A DNA stretch of 64,000 nt, taken from Mesoaciditoga sp. GTDB lineage: Bacteria; Thermotogota; Thermotogae; Mesoaciditogales; Mesoaciditogaceae. Below the pieces are notes generated by a model. That model was not told the DNA's origin. It ran no database searches and saw nothing but the letters and a program-made list of their open reading frames with translations. The position numbers were made by a program, and so were the translations under genes. Position 1 is the first letter of the stretch. Every line of letters starts with the position of its first letter. The stretch covers positions 1 through 64,000 of the forward strand of contig PNIW01000006.1 of assembly GCA_002878315.1 (NCBI GenBank), in the 5' to 3' direction. Below, one piece after another: positions 7,650 through 15,923 of the stretch.

Positions 7650-8159
7650 TTAGAAAGGTTCTATCAGACAAAGAGAAAAGTAAGGGGTGCTCTTATCAAA
7701 GAATATGTTGGCTATTAAATAATCAACGAAATGATACTGACCGCTGGAAAAAAAGTACCACACGTTGAAAGCGTATCTGAAATTACTCGCATTGATATCG
7801 CGCATGACAGAAGCGCCAAATCTCCAGGGTCCAAAGTAATACTGGCCATAGAGACCAGCAGAAACGGTTGCCTGATTTGTTATGACGGCGCCAAGGACAG
7901 GACCTATTCTGAAGCCCTCATTGAGATTATTTCTTCCGAGTATAGGTATGTATGCCTTCACATCGTAAAGGATCGACTGAGAGGTGGAAGCCGGAGTAAA
8001 GATGTTAAGACTCAACTCATCGTTGAAATGGTTCATTGCCCCAAGATTTATGACCCAGTTTCTCGAAGGATCGTATCCTATACCGAAGATATAATTCATG
8101 GCATAAGCGGAAAGCGGTATGGAGAGGACAAAAAAGATTATAAAAACATTTCTTGACAT
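7650..8159 (-). CDS. Exported protein, possible outer-sheath protein
   Basis: A signal peptide (MSRNVFIIFFVLSIPLSAYA) is followed by about 150 residues rich in Gly, Asn, Tyr and Phe in alternating patterns, as in small outer-membrane beta-barrels. No family recognised. I prefer the ATG at 8159, which has AAGGTG six bases upstream, over the ATG at 8177, which has no ribosome binding site. It is first in the minus-strand operon with the Nudix gene, cinA and the PyrE-like gene. Confidence 0.65.
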   Translation of the reverse strand: MSRNVFIIFFVLSIPLSAYAMNYIFGIGYDPSRNWVINLGAMNHFNDELSLNIFTPASTSQSILYDVKAYIPILGRNNLNEGFRIGPVLGAVITNQATVSAGLYGQYYFGPWRFGASVMRDINASNFRYAFNVWYFFSSGQYHFVDYLIANIFFDKSTPYFSLCLIEPF

Positions 8160-8203
8160 ATTCTTCACCTTCTTCATGGTAAAATTTCAAGTAGTCAATA
8201 ACT

Positions 8204-8212
8204 ATTTTATCA
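8204..8212 (-). promoter_or_regulatory. Possible extended -10 promoter of the minus-strand operon
   Basis: On the minus strand TG-A-TAAAAT, read from 8212 down to 8204, forms an extended -10 element about 45 bases before the ATG at 8159. No good -35 is seen. It lies in the 77-base divergent gap to murJ. Confidence 0.3.
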
Positions 8213-8236
8213 TTTAACTCTTAACTGGAGATGAAG

Positions 8237-9790
8237 ATGAGTCTCAAGCGTAGAATTGGTTCTTTGATCCATTCAAGGCAAAATATGTCCCAGGCAATAC
8301 TTTTGATAACCATCCTGACACTCGTCTCGAAGACCATGGGCTTTGTAAGAGACATATTTATAGCGTATTTTTTTGGAACGGGAAGTGTCATGGATGCCTA
8401 TCTTGCATCTCAGAGCCCCCTTGGCCTTATAAATGGGATAATAACAGGAACGATCGTAGCGGCCTTCATTCCGCTCTTTGTAAGGGTTATAAAGAGCAAA
8501 AATGAAGAAGAAGCCAAACATTTTTCGGCCACGATCTTTTACTCAACAACGTTAATGCTTGCCGCGGCTGTTGTTCTTATTGCCATCTTCGCACCTGAAG
8601 TAACACATCTGTTCTTTCCGGGTTTTGGAAAGGCAGATCATGATATGACCGTCAACTTCATAAGATGGATGAGTTTTGCTACCGTAATCGGTGCCATGCT
8701 AAGTTTTGTCAACGGGCTTTTACAAAGCGAGAAAAAATTTCTCGCATATCCCCTTGTTGGACTCAGTTTTGATTTTATAGTCATAGGAACACTTTTTGCA
8801 ACAAAGCACCTCGGAGCGGTTTCTCTCGCTCTCGCATGGACACTGCCACCGACCTTTATCTTCATCGTCCTCGGTTTTGCAGAAAGGAAATATCTCAATC
8901 CATTTAAGATAAAAAGAAAGATCCCGGAGACAAGAGATCTCTATAAGATGATATGGCCCCTGTTTTTCTCAAGCGCTTTGGGAATGTTAAACACAATAGT
9001 GGACAGAACATTTGCATCCACACTCGAGTCAGGCGCTATAAGTTCTCTTTCTTACGCAAATAGAATAACAAGCGCGGCCAATGGGGTACTTGGCACTCCC
9101 GTAACACAGGTTACATACCCTTCCGTCGCATCGAGGGCCGCCGAAAACGACATAAGAGGACTCACGATAACAACCAAAAGGGCTATGAAATTGCTTGCCT
9201 TCTTTTTGATTCCTGTCACATTTGCACTCTTCCCTCTTGCCAAACAGGTAATAACTCTTATCTTCCAGCATGGAAATTTCACGGTCGAATCAACGATGTT
9301 GACCTATCCGCCTCTTATCGCATTTTCTCTTTCTCTTTTTACATCTTCGCTTGGAGCGGTCCTTGTGCAGATCTACTATTCTTTTAAAAATACCAGAACT
9401 CCGATGATCTTTGGAATGATAGGGCTTGGGATAAACATAGGACTTAACTTTCTCTTTATATCACATCTCAAACAAACAGGACTTGCGCTATCGACTTCGA
9501 TATCTTCGATATATTTTGTGATCGTAATGCTAATTTCACTAAGAGTAAAATTCAAAGTTTGGTTTTTCGACCTTTATTACTTCATAAAAGTCATAATTGC
9601 CTCGATATTAATGGACGCCGTTATATATCTTATTCTTTTCTTGTTGAGAGGAAAAATAAGGGACTTTGCGGCTATTTTTGCCGGAATAGCAGTCTACTTT
9701 TTGATTTCATGGTTGATCAAAACGCTACCAAATCGTTTCTGGAGATTCCTTAAGTTCAAAAAATCTCCGGAAGAAAATGAAAAATTATGA
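8237..9790 (+). CDS. murJ: Lipid II flippase MurJ
   Basis: It moves lipid II across the cytoplasmic membrane for peptidoglycan synthesis. The sequence has about 14 hydrophobic helices and the conserved MurJ opening (ILTLVSKTMGFVRDIFIAYF, then GSVMDAYLAS, and the FIPLF stretch). The ATG at 8237 has CTGGAG six bases upstream; the ATG at 8231 touches the binding site and is less likely. Length about 517 residues is normal. Its end overlaps the convergent methylase gene by six bases. Confidence 0.95.
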   Translation: MSLKRRIGSLIHSRQNMSQAILLITILTLVSKTMGFVRDIFIAYFFGTGSVMDAYLASQSPLGLINGIITGTIVAAFIPLFVRVIKSKNEEEAKHFSATIFYSTTLMLAAAVVLIAIFAPEVTHLFFPGFGKADHDMTVNFIRWMSFATVIGAMLSFVNGLLQSEKKFLAYPLVGLSFDFIVIGTLFATKHLGAVSLALAWTLPPTFIFIVLGFAERKYLNPFKIKRKIPETRDLYKMIWPLFFSSALGMLNTIVDRTFASTLESGAISSLSYANRITSAANGVLGTPVTQVTYPSVASRAAENDIRGLTITTKRAMKLLAFFLIPVTFALFPLAKQVITLIFQHGNFTVESTMLTYPPLIAFSLSLFTSSLGAVLVQIYYSFKNTRTPMIFGMIGLGINIGLNFLFISHLKQTGLALSTSISSIYFVIVMLISLRVKFKVWFFDLYYFIKVIIASILMDAVIYLILFLLRGKIRDFAAIFAGIAVYFLISWLIKTLPNRFWRFLKFKKSPEENEKL

Positions 9791-10585
9791 AAAATTCCTT
9801 ATGACAACCTCTTCAATCGCACCGCGGCCGTCACTTTTTGAATTTATTCGCCTCGTCGCCTTTACAAAACGAATATCGTATCCTTTGTAAAGCGATCTTA
9901 TGAAATCCGTGTTTGAATTGCTTAACATCACAAAAGCACCTATCCTGTCTAATTCTCTAAAGAATTCTGAAAGCCTTATTTGATCTCTTTCAACAAAAGT
10001 TCCGGAATACGATGTAAAATTTGAAGTCTTTGAAAGAGGATGGTACGGAGGATCCATGTAGATAAAATCCCCTGCTTTCGCATATTGAAGCGCTATTGTG
10101 AAATCTCCAGAGATGATTTTCGCATTTTTAAGTGCAAGACTTACACATCTTATATTCTCTTCATCGAAGAGACGCACATTCTTGTTCCTTCCAAACGGAA
10201 CGTTGAATACCCCTTTTTTATTCGTTCTCCAAAGCCCGTTGTACGAGGTTTTGTTAAGATAAAGAAAGCGAGAGGCGCGCTCTAACGAACTCAACTTCGA
10301 AGGATCGAGATCACGCATTTTGTAGTAATAATCACTTTGGTTTTTGTGAACCTTTAAACTTTCTATGAGATTTTCAACCTCATCTCTTACGGTAATATAA
10401 AAATTTATAAGTTCGGTATTTAAATCTATCAATACGGCATCTGCGGGCAAAAGATGAAAAAACAGCGCCCCTCCACCTACAAAAGGCTCTATATACGTTG
10501 AAAATTTTGCCGGCAAAAGTTTGTCAAGTTGATCGAGTAACTGAGTTTTCCCTCCAGCCCATTTGATCGGCGATCTCAATTTCAA
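9785..10585 (-). CDS. Dam-type adenine-specific DNA methyltransferase
   Basis: Alpha-class N6-adenine methyltransferase of the Dam/DpnM type, expected to methylate A in GATC or a related site. Motifs in order are the SAM-proximal IKWAGGK at the N-terminus, FVGGGALFF (motif I) and DPPY (motif IV). I prefer the TTG at 10585, with an AGGGGG binding site nine bases upstream and a TATACT -10 box at 10613-10608. An in-frame TTG at 10621 lies upstream of that box. No endonuclease gene is adjacent, so it is an orphan methylase here. Confidence 0.88.
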   Translation of the reverse strand: MKLRSPIKWAGGKTQLLDQLDKLLPAKFSTYIEPFVGGGALFFHLLPADAVLIDLNTELINFYITVRDEVENLIESLKVHKNQSDYYYKMRDLDPSKLSSLERASRFLYLNKTSYNGLWRTNKKGVFNVPFGRNKNVRLFDEENIRCVSLALKNAKIISGDFTIALQYAKAGDFIYMDPPYHPLSKTSNFTSYSGTFVERDQIRLSEFFRELDRIGAFVMLSNSNTDFIRSLYKGYDIRFVKATRRINSKSDGRGAIEEVVIRNFS

Positions 10586-10607
10586 TTTCGAACACCCCCT
10601 TTTTTTA

Positions 10608-10613
10608 AGTATA
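10608..10613 (-). promoter_or_regulatory. Possible -10 box of the methylase gene
   Basis: Minus-strand TATACT (plus AGTATA) lies about 23 bases before the proposed TTG start. The -35 region (AATATT at a 17-base spacing) is weak. The site is back to back with the rightward promoter at 10626-10654, so the two promoters overlap face to face in a very short region. Confidence 0.35.
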
Positions 10614-10625
10614 CCAGACAAGGTA

Positions 10626-10654
10626 TTGACAATATTGGACCTTTATTGTATACT
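10626..10654 (+). promoter_or_regulatory. Consensus sigma70 promoter of the DUF981-like gene
   Basis: TTGACA (10626-10631) and TATACT (10649-10654) are 17 bases apart. A small inverted repeat, AAGTGA and TCACTT, follows in the 5' leader just before the AAGGAGG ribosome binding site. Confidence 0.85.
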
Positions 10655-10688
10655 TTTAAGTGAAAAAAATCACTTTAAGGAGGTATAT

Positions 10689-11261
10689 ATGTTTATAGAT
10701 TACGTGACGATTCAACTTATAGCAGCGGCATCTGGCTTACTTTTTGCTGGTATTTATATACTGAAATATAGAAGTGGAAAATCTAATTCTTCATGGATTT
10801 ACGGATTCTGGATGATAGGATTTATCCTGCTTGTAACCGGCCTTGATATGATCTTCACATGGCCTTTGCCCGGATCTTACAATATAATCTTTGGAGAACC
10901 TTCTGTATGGTTTGGAGCGCTTCTCATATCTATAGGCGTGGCAATAAAAAGCAATTCGGATCTTCTTCCCTTAGCACTTCTGTCTTCTGCGGGCGGTCTG
11001 ATAAATATCGTTATATCCGTCGACATATTGATCTACAGTATGACACAAAGTCCAATTATAGCCTTTGGAGGATTTATAACATCTGGACTTGGTGCGTTAA
11101 TGGCGCCATTGGGGCTTAAATCTAAAAGTATCAGATGGATCATATTCATATTACTTGTCCTCTCAGCCATTGCCTTTGCTGTAACAGGATACGGAGCCTA
11201 TTACCAACATGCCTCCGATTTTGCACATTACCTTCCTCCAACGATGAAAGGTACCAAATGA
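10689..11261 (+). CDS. DUF981-like integral membrane protein
   Basis: A 190-residue protein with about six or seven hydrophobic segments. The start (MFIDYVTIQLIAAASGLLFA) and the central MIFTWPLPGSYNIIFGEPSV segment match, from memory, the DUF981 family, found in archaea and some bacteria and without a known function. AAGGAGG lies six bases before the ATG. It appears monocistronic with its own consensus promoter, which suggests good expression. Confidence 0.75.
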   Translation: MFIDYVTIQLIAAASGLLFAGIYILKYRSGKSNSSWIYGFWMIGFILLVTGLDMIFTWPLPGSYNIIFGEPSVWFGALLISIGVAIKSNSDLLPLALLSSAGGLINIVISVDILIYSMTQSPIIAFGGFITSGLGALMAPLGLKSKSIRWIIFILLVLSAIAFAVTGYGAYYQHASDFAHYLPPTMKGTK

Positions 11262-11263
11262 TG

Positions 11264-11272
11264 TGCTAAAAT
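11264..11272 (+). promoter_or_regulatory. Possible extended -10 promoter of the SDR gene
   Basis: TG-C-TAAAAT at 11264-11272 is an extended -10 match 27 bases before the SDR start codon. No clear -35 is visible. Confidence 0.35.
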
Positions 11273-11298
11273 TGTACAAAAAAGTGGAGAGGTGAATT

Positions 11299-12072
11299 AT
11301 GGATTTAGGGCTAAGCGGAAAGGTGGCATTCGTTGGAGGAGGATCAAAAGGAATAGGAAGGGCAGTGGCCGAAGAATTTGCTCGAGAGGGTGCTGTAGTT
11401 CATATTGTCTCGCGCCACAATGCCGAGGAGGTTGCAAAAGAAATCTCGTCTAGATATAGCTCGAAGGTTAAAGGCCACACTGGGGATCTTTCGATCGGAG
11501 AAGATATAAAACGTATCCATAAAGAGATTGGAAATGTGGATATACTCTTTATAAACACGGGTGGACCGAAACCGGGGGATCTCGAAGATCTTACGGACGA
11601 GGACTGGCATAAAGCGTACGATCTTACGATGATGAGCGCGGTAAGATTGATAAATGCGTTTTTGCCCGGAATGATCTCCAGAGGATGGGGGCGCGTTATC
11701 GCATCGACCTCTGTCTCTGTTTATGAGCCTATTCCGCGCCTTCTACTCTCAAATTCGATAAGGATGGCCGTCGTAGGTCTGATAAGAAGTCTCTCGTCAG
11801 AGCACGCCGCGAAAGGCATCACATTCAACTGCATAGCGCCAGGGTATACGCTTACAGAAAGAATAAAAACGCTTTTTGAGGATACGGCCAAAAAGAAAGG
11901 GATAACCTTTGAAGAGGCGAGCAAAGATATAGCCGAAAAGACAGATATAAAAAGGCTTGCAAAGCCGGAAGAGATAGCGGCAATAGTTGCCTTTCTCGCA
12001 TCCGATCGCGCCTCCTATATAACTGGCACCACGATAAGGGTTGATGGAGGTTACGTTGCCTCAACCTTGTGA
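11299..12072 (+). CDS. Short-chain dehydrogenase/reductase-like protein with degenerate active site
   Basis: Rossmann-fold SDR of 257 residues. The N-terminal nucleotide motif is GGGSKGIGRAVAEEFA (13-28) and the NxGG-type element is NTGGPKPGD. The usual YxxxK catalytic pair is missing: the aligned stretch reads SNSIR (about residues 153-157), placing Ser and Arg at the Tyr and Lys positions. This matches a FabG-like SDR subgroup known to lack the standard tetrad. It is therefore a doubtful ketoacyl-ACP reductase despite lying near the fab operon. GGAGAGGTGA precedes the ATG. Confidence 0.8.
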   Translation: MDLGLSGKVAFVGGGSKGIGRAVAEEFAREGAVVHIVSRHNAEEVAKEISSRYSSKVKGHTGDLSIGEDIKRIHKEIGNVDILFINTGGPKPGDLEDLTDEDWHKAYDLTMMSAVRLINAFLPGMISRGWGRVIASTSVSVYEPIPRLLLSNSIRMAVVGLIRSLSSEHAAKGITFNCIAPGYTLTERIKTLFEDTAKKKGITFEEASKDIAEKTDIKRLAKPEEIAAIVAFLASDRASYITGTTIRVDGGYVASTL

Positions 12073-12482
12073 ATTTCAAAAAAGATTCCGATACCATCTA
12101 ATTCCTCTCTAAGAGGGGAGTTTTCTCTTATTACAATGACGCCATCCTGCGTTCTTTTAATGAGATTTAACAAAGCATCAACGAATTTTTGAGAAACGAT
12201 CTCTACGTATCCTATCTCGTCTATGAAAAGCACCTTACCTGTGGTATCGACGGTATTGAGAAGCATTGCAAGATCGTCGAGAGTTTCTTTTATTCCAACC
12301 ATCTTTCCATCTCTAAAGGCTATTTTGTATCTTGGTCCATTCATAAACTCGAGGTAGAGTGAATTTTTGGAATCATCAAAATAAGATCTGAAGCCTATGA
12401 TCTCCCTTTGAGAGAGATTGATAACATAATTTGCCAGCGTACTTTTTCCGCTTCCTATTTTTCCAGTTATCTTTAATATCAT
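12051..12482 (-). CDS. THEP1-like nucleoside-triphosphatase
   Basis: A small P-loop NTPase: Walker A GKIGSGKST at residues 7-15 and a Walker B-like FIDEIGYVE near residue 90, the signature of the THEP1/NTPase-1 family of nucleoside triphosphatases and kinases. At 143 residues it is shorter than the usual 170-190. The ATG at 12482 has GGAGG seven bases upstream; a longer reading frame upstream lacks such a site. Its end overlaps the convergent SDR gene by 22 bases. Cellular role unknown. Confidence 0.75.
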   Translation of the reverse strand: MILKITGKIGSGKSTLANYVINLSQREIIGFRSYFDDSKNSLYLEFMNGPRYKIAFRDGKMVGIKETLDDLAMLLNTVDTTGKVLFIDEIGYVEIVSQKFVDALLNLIKRTQDGVIVIRENSPLREELDGIGIFFEIHKVEAT

Positions 12483-12587
12483 TTCACCCTCCAAAATTTG
12501 GATATCGATGCATCTTAACAATTCAAAATTTAGACGATTATATATTACCATTTTTTCTAAAGTGCCTAAAAATATGGAAAAATGATC

Positions 12588-12604
12588 TTGGCACGAATAT
12601 TGCT
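12588..12604 (+). promoter_or_regulatory. Sigma54-like promoter before the fab operon
   Basis: TTGGCACGAATATTGCT matches the sigma54 -24/-12 consensus (TGGCAC-N5-TTGC), with GG and GC exactly ten bases apart. The predicted transcript would start about 26 bases before the fabF ATG. I see no good sigma70 promoter in the 157-base gap. Whether this organism has sigma54 cannot be judged from the window, so the match may be accidental. Confidence 0.4.
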
Positions 12605-12639
12605 AATAAATTTTTGGATTAAGAAAGGAGAATTCAAGA

Positions 12640-13869
12640 ATGAGAAGAGTTGTTGTCACCGGTATGGGAATAATAGCCGCAAGCGGAAATGGAAAAGAAG
12701 AATTCTTCAATGGAATGCTTTCCGGAAAGAGCTTTGTCGGAAGGATAAGTAGTTTTGATCCGTCAGAATTCAAGTCTCAGGTCGCCGCCGAAATCAAAAA
12801 TTTTGATCCTGCAAAATACATGGAACCAAAGGAAGTAAGGCATCATGATAGGTATACCCAACTTGGCCTTGCGGCCGCAAAGGAAGCCGTTGAAGATGCC
12901 GGACTTTCAAAAGCACTTCTTGAAAAGGCTGGAGTTATAGTAGCCTCTGGAATTGGCGGCATAAAATCTTTAGAAACGGAACTCGAAGTGATGATTTCAA
13001 AGGGACCTTCGAGAGTAAGTCCTTTTCTTGTTCCGATGATGATCGCAGACACGCTCTCCGGAACGATTGCAACGGAATACGGAGCAAAGGGCCCAAATTT
13101 TGGTACGGTTAGCGCGTGCGCATCGGGTGCTCATGCAATCGCCGTGGCCTATGACATGATAAAACACGGAATTGTCGATACGATAATAACTGGAGGTTCC
13201 GAGGCTGCAATATGCAGAATATCGATAGCGGGCTTTGGAAATATGAAAGCACTTTCAACAAGAAATAACGATCCCGAACATGCTTCGAGACCTTTTGATA
13301 GAGAAAGAGACGGCTTCGTAATGGGAGAAGGAGCCGGAATAATGGTTCTTGAATCTTTGGAATCGGCGCAAAAACGCGGAGCAAAGATTTACGCCGAAAT
13401 TAAGGGATACGGTATGAGCGACGATGCTTATCACATGGTCCAGCCAGATCCTGAAGGTTCTGGTGCTTACGCAGCCATGAAGATGGCAATAGAAAGTTCA
13501 AAAGTCAAGATAGAAGACATCAATTACGTCAATGCCCATGCTACTTCAACACCGGTTGGAGATGTGGCGGAGGCAAACGCGATAAAGCGCATCTTTGGAG
13601 GGTACTCGGACAAGATCTTTGTCAGTTCCAATAAAGGCGCGATAGGCCATACTCTTGGGGCAGCCGGAGCGATAGAGTTCATAGCGTCTGTACTCGGAAT
13701 GAAAGAATCTGTTATCTTTCCAACCGTGAATCTCGAAGATCTCGATCCCCAGATAACCTTAAATTGCGTGCCGGGCAAGCCTTTAAACGTGAAGATCAAG
13801 AATTTTATCTCCAATTCCTTTGGTTTTGGTGGACATAACGTATCTTTGATTGCGGGAGAGGTTGAATGA
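12640..13869 (+). CDS. fabF: 3-oxoacyl-ACP synthase II
   Basis: The condensing enzyme that elongates acyl-ACP with malonyl-ACP. The catalytic Cys is in SACASGAHAI, and the two His are in NAHATSTPVGD and NKGAIGHTLGAAGA. The start (MRRVVVTGMGIIAASGNG) and the 409-residue length are typical of KAS II. An AAAGGAG site lies ten bases before the ATG. It is the first gene of a seven-gene fatty-acid operon and overlaps the next gene by four bases. Confidence 0.96.
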   Translation: MRRVVVTGMGIIAASGNGKEEFFNGMLSGKSFVGRISSFDPSEFKSQVAAEIKNFDPAKYMEPKEVRHHDRYTQLGLAAAKEAVEDAGLSKALLEKAGVIVASGIGGIKSLETELEVMISKGPSRVSPFLVPMMIADTLSGTIATEYGAKGPNFGTVSACASGAHAIAVAYDMIKHGIVDTIITGGSEAAICRISIAGFGNMKALSTRNNDPEHASRPFDRERDGFVMGEGAGIMVLESLESAQKRGAKIYAEIKGYGMSDDAYHMVQPDPEGSGAYAAMKMAIESSKVKIEDINYVNAHATSTPVGDVAEANAIKRIFGGYSDKIFVSSNKGAIGHTLGAAGAIEFIASVLGMKESVIFPTVNLEDLDPQITLNCVPGKPLNVKIKNFISNSFGFGGHNVSLIAGEVE

Positions 13870-14612
13870 AGATACTTGTTGACGATTCTGTTGATGTGGA
13901 AGGTATTGAAAAGATACCATTGTACATAGACTGGAAGGGAAGAAAGATAAGAGTTTCAGACATAGATCGCCCTTCTTATTTCGCGCTTAACAAAAAAAGC
14001 GTGATAAGTCTTCCGACGTACGATGAAATCAACAGAATCGTCTCAAGGTATATCCCTGTTACGGTACTTTTGCCTTCAAGATCCTTTAGCTTTTTGAAGG
14101 ATGAACTGAACTTTTTATCCTCCCTTTCCGAAGGTATAACTTTAATAGAAGAAAGAATGGATTCAGTTGCGCTTTCCCTTTTTCTAAACAGCGGAAAGCC
14201 GCTGAGTGAAGATAAAAAATTTGCACAGAGGGCGACTACTTATTTGTTGTTTTCAGATCTTTCATTTTTGAGAAAAAATGATGTCATCTCCGAAAAGAAA
14301 GAATCAGTCATTCTTACAAAGATGATAAATGTCGTCAAATTGGGATTTGGAAGAACGATCGTAAAAAGCATGTGGAGTCTAAAAAGCGCCGTTTCTATGA
14401 TAATGACAGATATAAAGGGAACTCCGTCGATGATTGCCTTCAGGTACAGTGGCAAGAAAAAGATCGTGGATTCAATAGTAAAAGAATTTTCGGAGAAATT
14501 CAATTCAAATATCTCAACAGGCTGGATGAATCCAGTACTGGCTTCACTTTACGGCCATGATACTCTTACAATAACCGTGATTTTGGAGGACAACAATGGA
14601 CAAAATAACTGA
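13866..14612 (+). CDS. Divergent DegV-like (fatty-acid-binding fold) protein
   Basis: I read this 248-residue protein as a diverged DegV/FakB-type protein. The opening MKILVDDSVDVEGIEKIPLY fits the DegV start. The SLPTYDEIN segment (about 49-57) fits the TSQPS region, and FSDLSFLRKNDVIS (near 130) fits the usual DLEYLKKGGRIS element, with the glycines lost. The C-terminal half ends in a PVLASLYGHDTLTITVI stretch like DegV PVIGTHxGPGxLG. DegV proteins bind fatty acids. Its place between fabF and fabZ, with overlaps on both sides, suggests a role in fatty-acid handling. Homology is by eye only. Confidence 0.6.
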   Translation: MKILVDDSVDVEGIEKIPLYIDWKGRKIRVSDIDRPSYFALNKKSVISLPTYDEINRIVSRYIPVTVLLPSRSFSFLKDELNFLSSLSEGITLIEERMDSVALSLFLNSGKPLSEDKKFAQRATTYLLFSDLSFLRKNDVISEKKESVILTKMINVVKLGFGRTIVKSMWSLKSAVSMIMTDIKGTPSMIAFRYSGKKKIVDSIVKEFSEKFNSNISTGWMNPVLASLYGHDTLTITVILEDNNGQNN

Positions 14613-14997
14613 TATTCTTCCACACCGCTACCCATTTTTGATGGTAGACGGGATTATTTCAAAGAGTGAAAAAGAGATCGTTGCATTCAAAAATGTCAGT
14701 TACAATGAACCACAGTTTCAAGGCCATTTTCCGGATAATCCGATCATGCCCGGAGTTCTAATACTTGAAGGTATGGCACAAACTGCCGGACTTATAACTT
14801 TGGTACCGGGGAAGACCCCGCTCTTTGTGGGGGCTGACAAGGTCAGGTTCAGAAGACCTGTAAGGCCTGGAGATAGACTGGTTTATGAAGTTAAAATAGT
14901 TGGCGAACATCTTGGAATGATAAGCGCAGAAGGTGTTGCAAAGGTCGATGATAAGATCTGCGCAACAGCGACTTTACTTTTAGGGATGGAAAAATGA
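14596..14997 (+). CDS. fabZ: 3-hydroxyacyl-ACP dehydratase
   Basis: Hot-dog-fold dehydratase that converts 3-hydroxyacyl-ACP to enoyl-ACP. The catalytic His lies in HRYPFLMVDGI (residues 10-20) and in HFPDNPIMPG. The catalytic Glu lies in LILEGMAQTAG. At 133 residues it is slightly short but complete. It overlaps the DegV-like gene by 17 bases and its stop overlaps the fabH start (ATGA). Confidence 0.96.
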   Translation: MDKITDILPHRYPFLMVDGIISKSEKEIVAFKNVSYNEPQFQGHFPDNPIMPGVLILEGMAQTAGLITLVPGKTPLFVGADKVRFRRPVRPGDRLVYEVKIVGEHLGMISAEGVAKVDDKICATATLLLGMEK

Positions 14998-15908
14998 TCT
15001 TTTCAAAGATTCTTGGCGTTGGAGGATATCTTCCGCAAACTGTGGTAGAAAATGAAGAAATAGAGAAACTTTTAGGGGTAAATGACTGGATCTTTGAAAG
15101 AACAGGCATAAAAAGAAGACATATAACGGATGAGAGTGCCGTTGAAATGGCAGTAAAGGCTTTAAAGGATGCCTTTAAAAATGCCGACTCTGAAGATTTT
15201 GAGTATCTTATAGTCGCATCGAATACGCCGGACACGCTTATCCCCGGCATGTCAGGCCAGATCCAGAGGTTCTTTGACAGAAAAATAGGTGGAATAGACA
15301 TTCAGGCTGGATGTTCTGGATTCATCCAGGCGATGGAAATAGCTGATTCCATGATAAGATCCGGAAGTTTTTCAAAAATAGCCATAGTTGGCACGGAAAG
15401 ACTGTCAAGGATTATAGATTTCAAGGACAAATCTGTCGGTCCACTCTTTGGAGATGGAGCTGGCGCCGTGATAATGGGAAGATCCGATAAACCAGGAATA
15501 ATCGCAAATTATTCCAGAGTTCAGGGAGAAGGATACGAATCTATAGTTCAACAGTACGGCAAAAATTTAGAAATGGATGGCAAGGCTGTTTTCAGATTCG
15601 CAATTGATGCGATAGTCGAGGCAATAAACATGGTTTTACAAAAAGCAAATATGAACGTAGAGGATATAGACCTTTTTGTGCCTCACCAATCGAATTTGAG
15701 AATAATTTCAAAGGTTGCCGAAAAACTTCAAATACCTATAGAAAAATTTCAGATTTCAATAGAAGATCACGCAAATACGGCTGCTGCATCCGTGCCCCTG
15801 GCAATAAAAGATGCCATGGATTCCGGCAAAATAAAAGAATCAAGCGTTGTTTTGACGGTAGGCTATGGTGCAGGACTTGGAATAGCTTCAAATATATTTA
15901 AATTATGA
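14994..15908 (+). CDS. fabH: 3-oxoacyl-ACP synthase III
   Basis: It starts fatty-acid synthesis by condensing an acyl-CoA with malonyl-ACP. The active-site Cys107 sits in IQAGCSGF, the His in FVPHQSN and the Asn in HANTAAAS, so the Cys-His-Asn triad is intact. 304 residues is slightly shorter than the usual 310-330. Start codon overlaps the fabZ stop by four bases; fabK follows after 15 bases with its own AGGAGG. Confidence 0.95.
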   Translation: MIFSKILGVGGYLPQTVVENEEIEKLLGVNDWIFERTGIKRRHITDESAVEMAVKALKDAFKNADSEDFEYLIVASNTPDTLIPGMSGQIQRFFDRKIGGIDIQAGCSGFIQAMEIADSMIRSGSFSKIAIVGTERLSRIIDFKDKSVGPLFGDGAGAVIMGRSDKPGIIANYSRVQGEGYESIVQQYGKNLEMDGKAVFRFAIDAIVEAINMVLQKANMNVEDIDLFVPHQSNLRIISKVAEKLQIPIEKFQISIEDHANTAAASVPLAIKDAMDSGKIKESSVVLTVGYGAGLGIASNIFKL

Positions 15909-15923
15909 ACAGGAGGTAAGTAG

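Noticed and set aside
10563-10688. Longer N-terminus for the DUF981-like protein
   Set aside because: The extension would include the consensus promoter at 10626-10654; the ATG at 10689 follows AAGGAGG.
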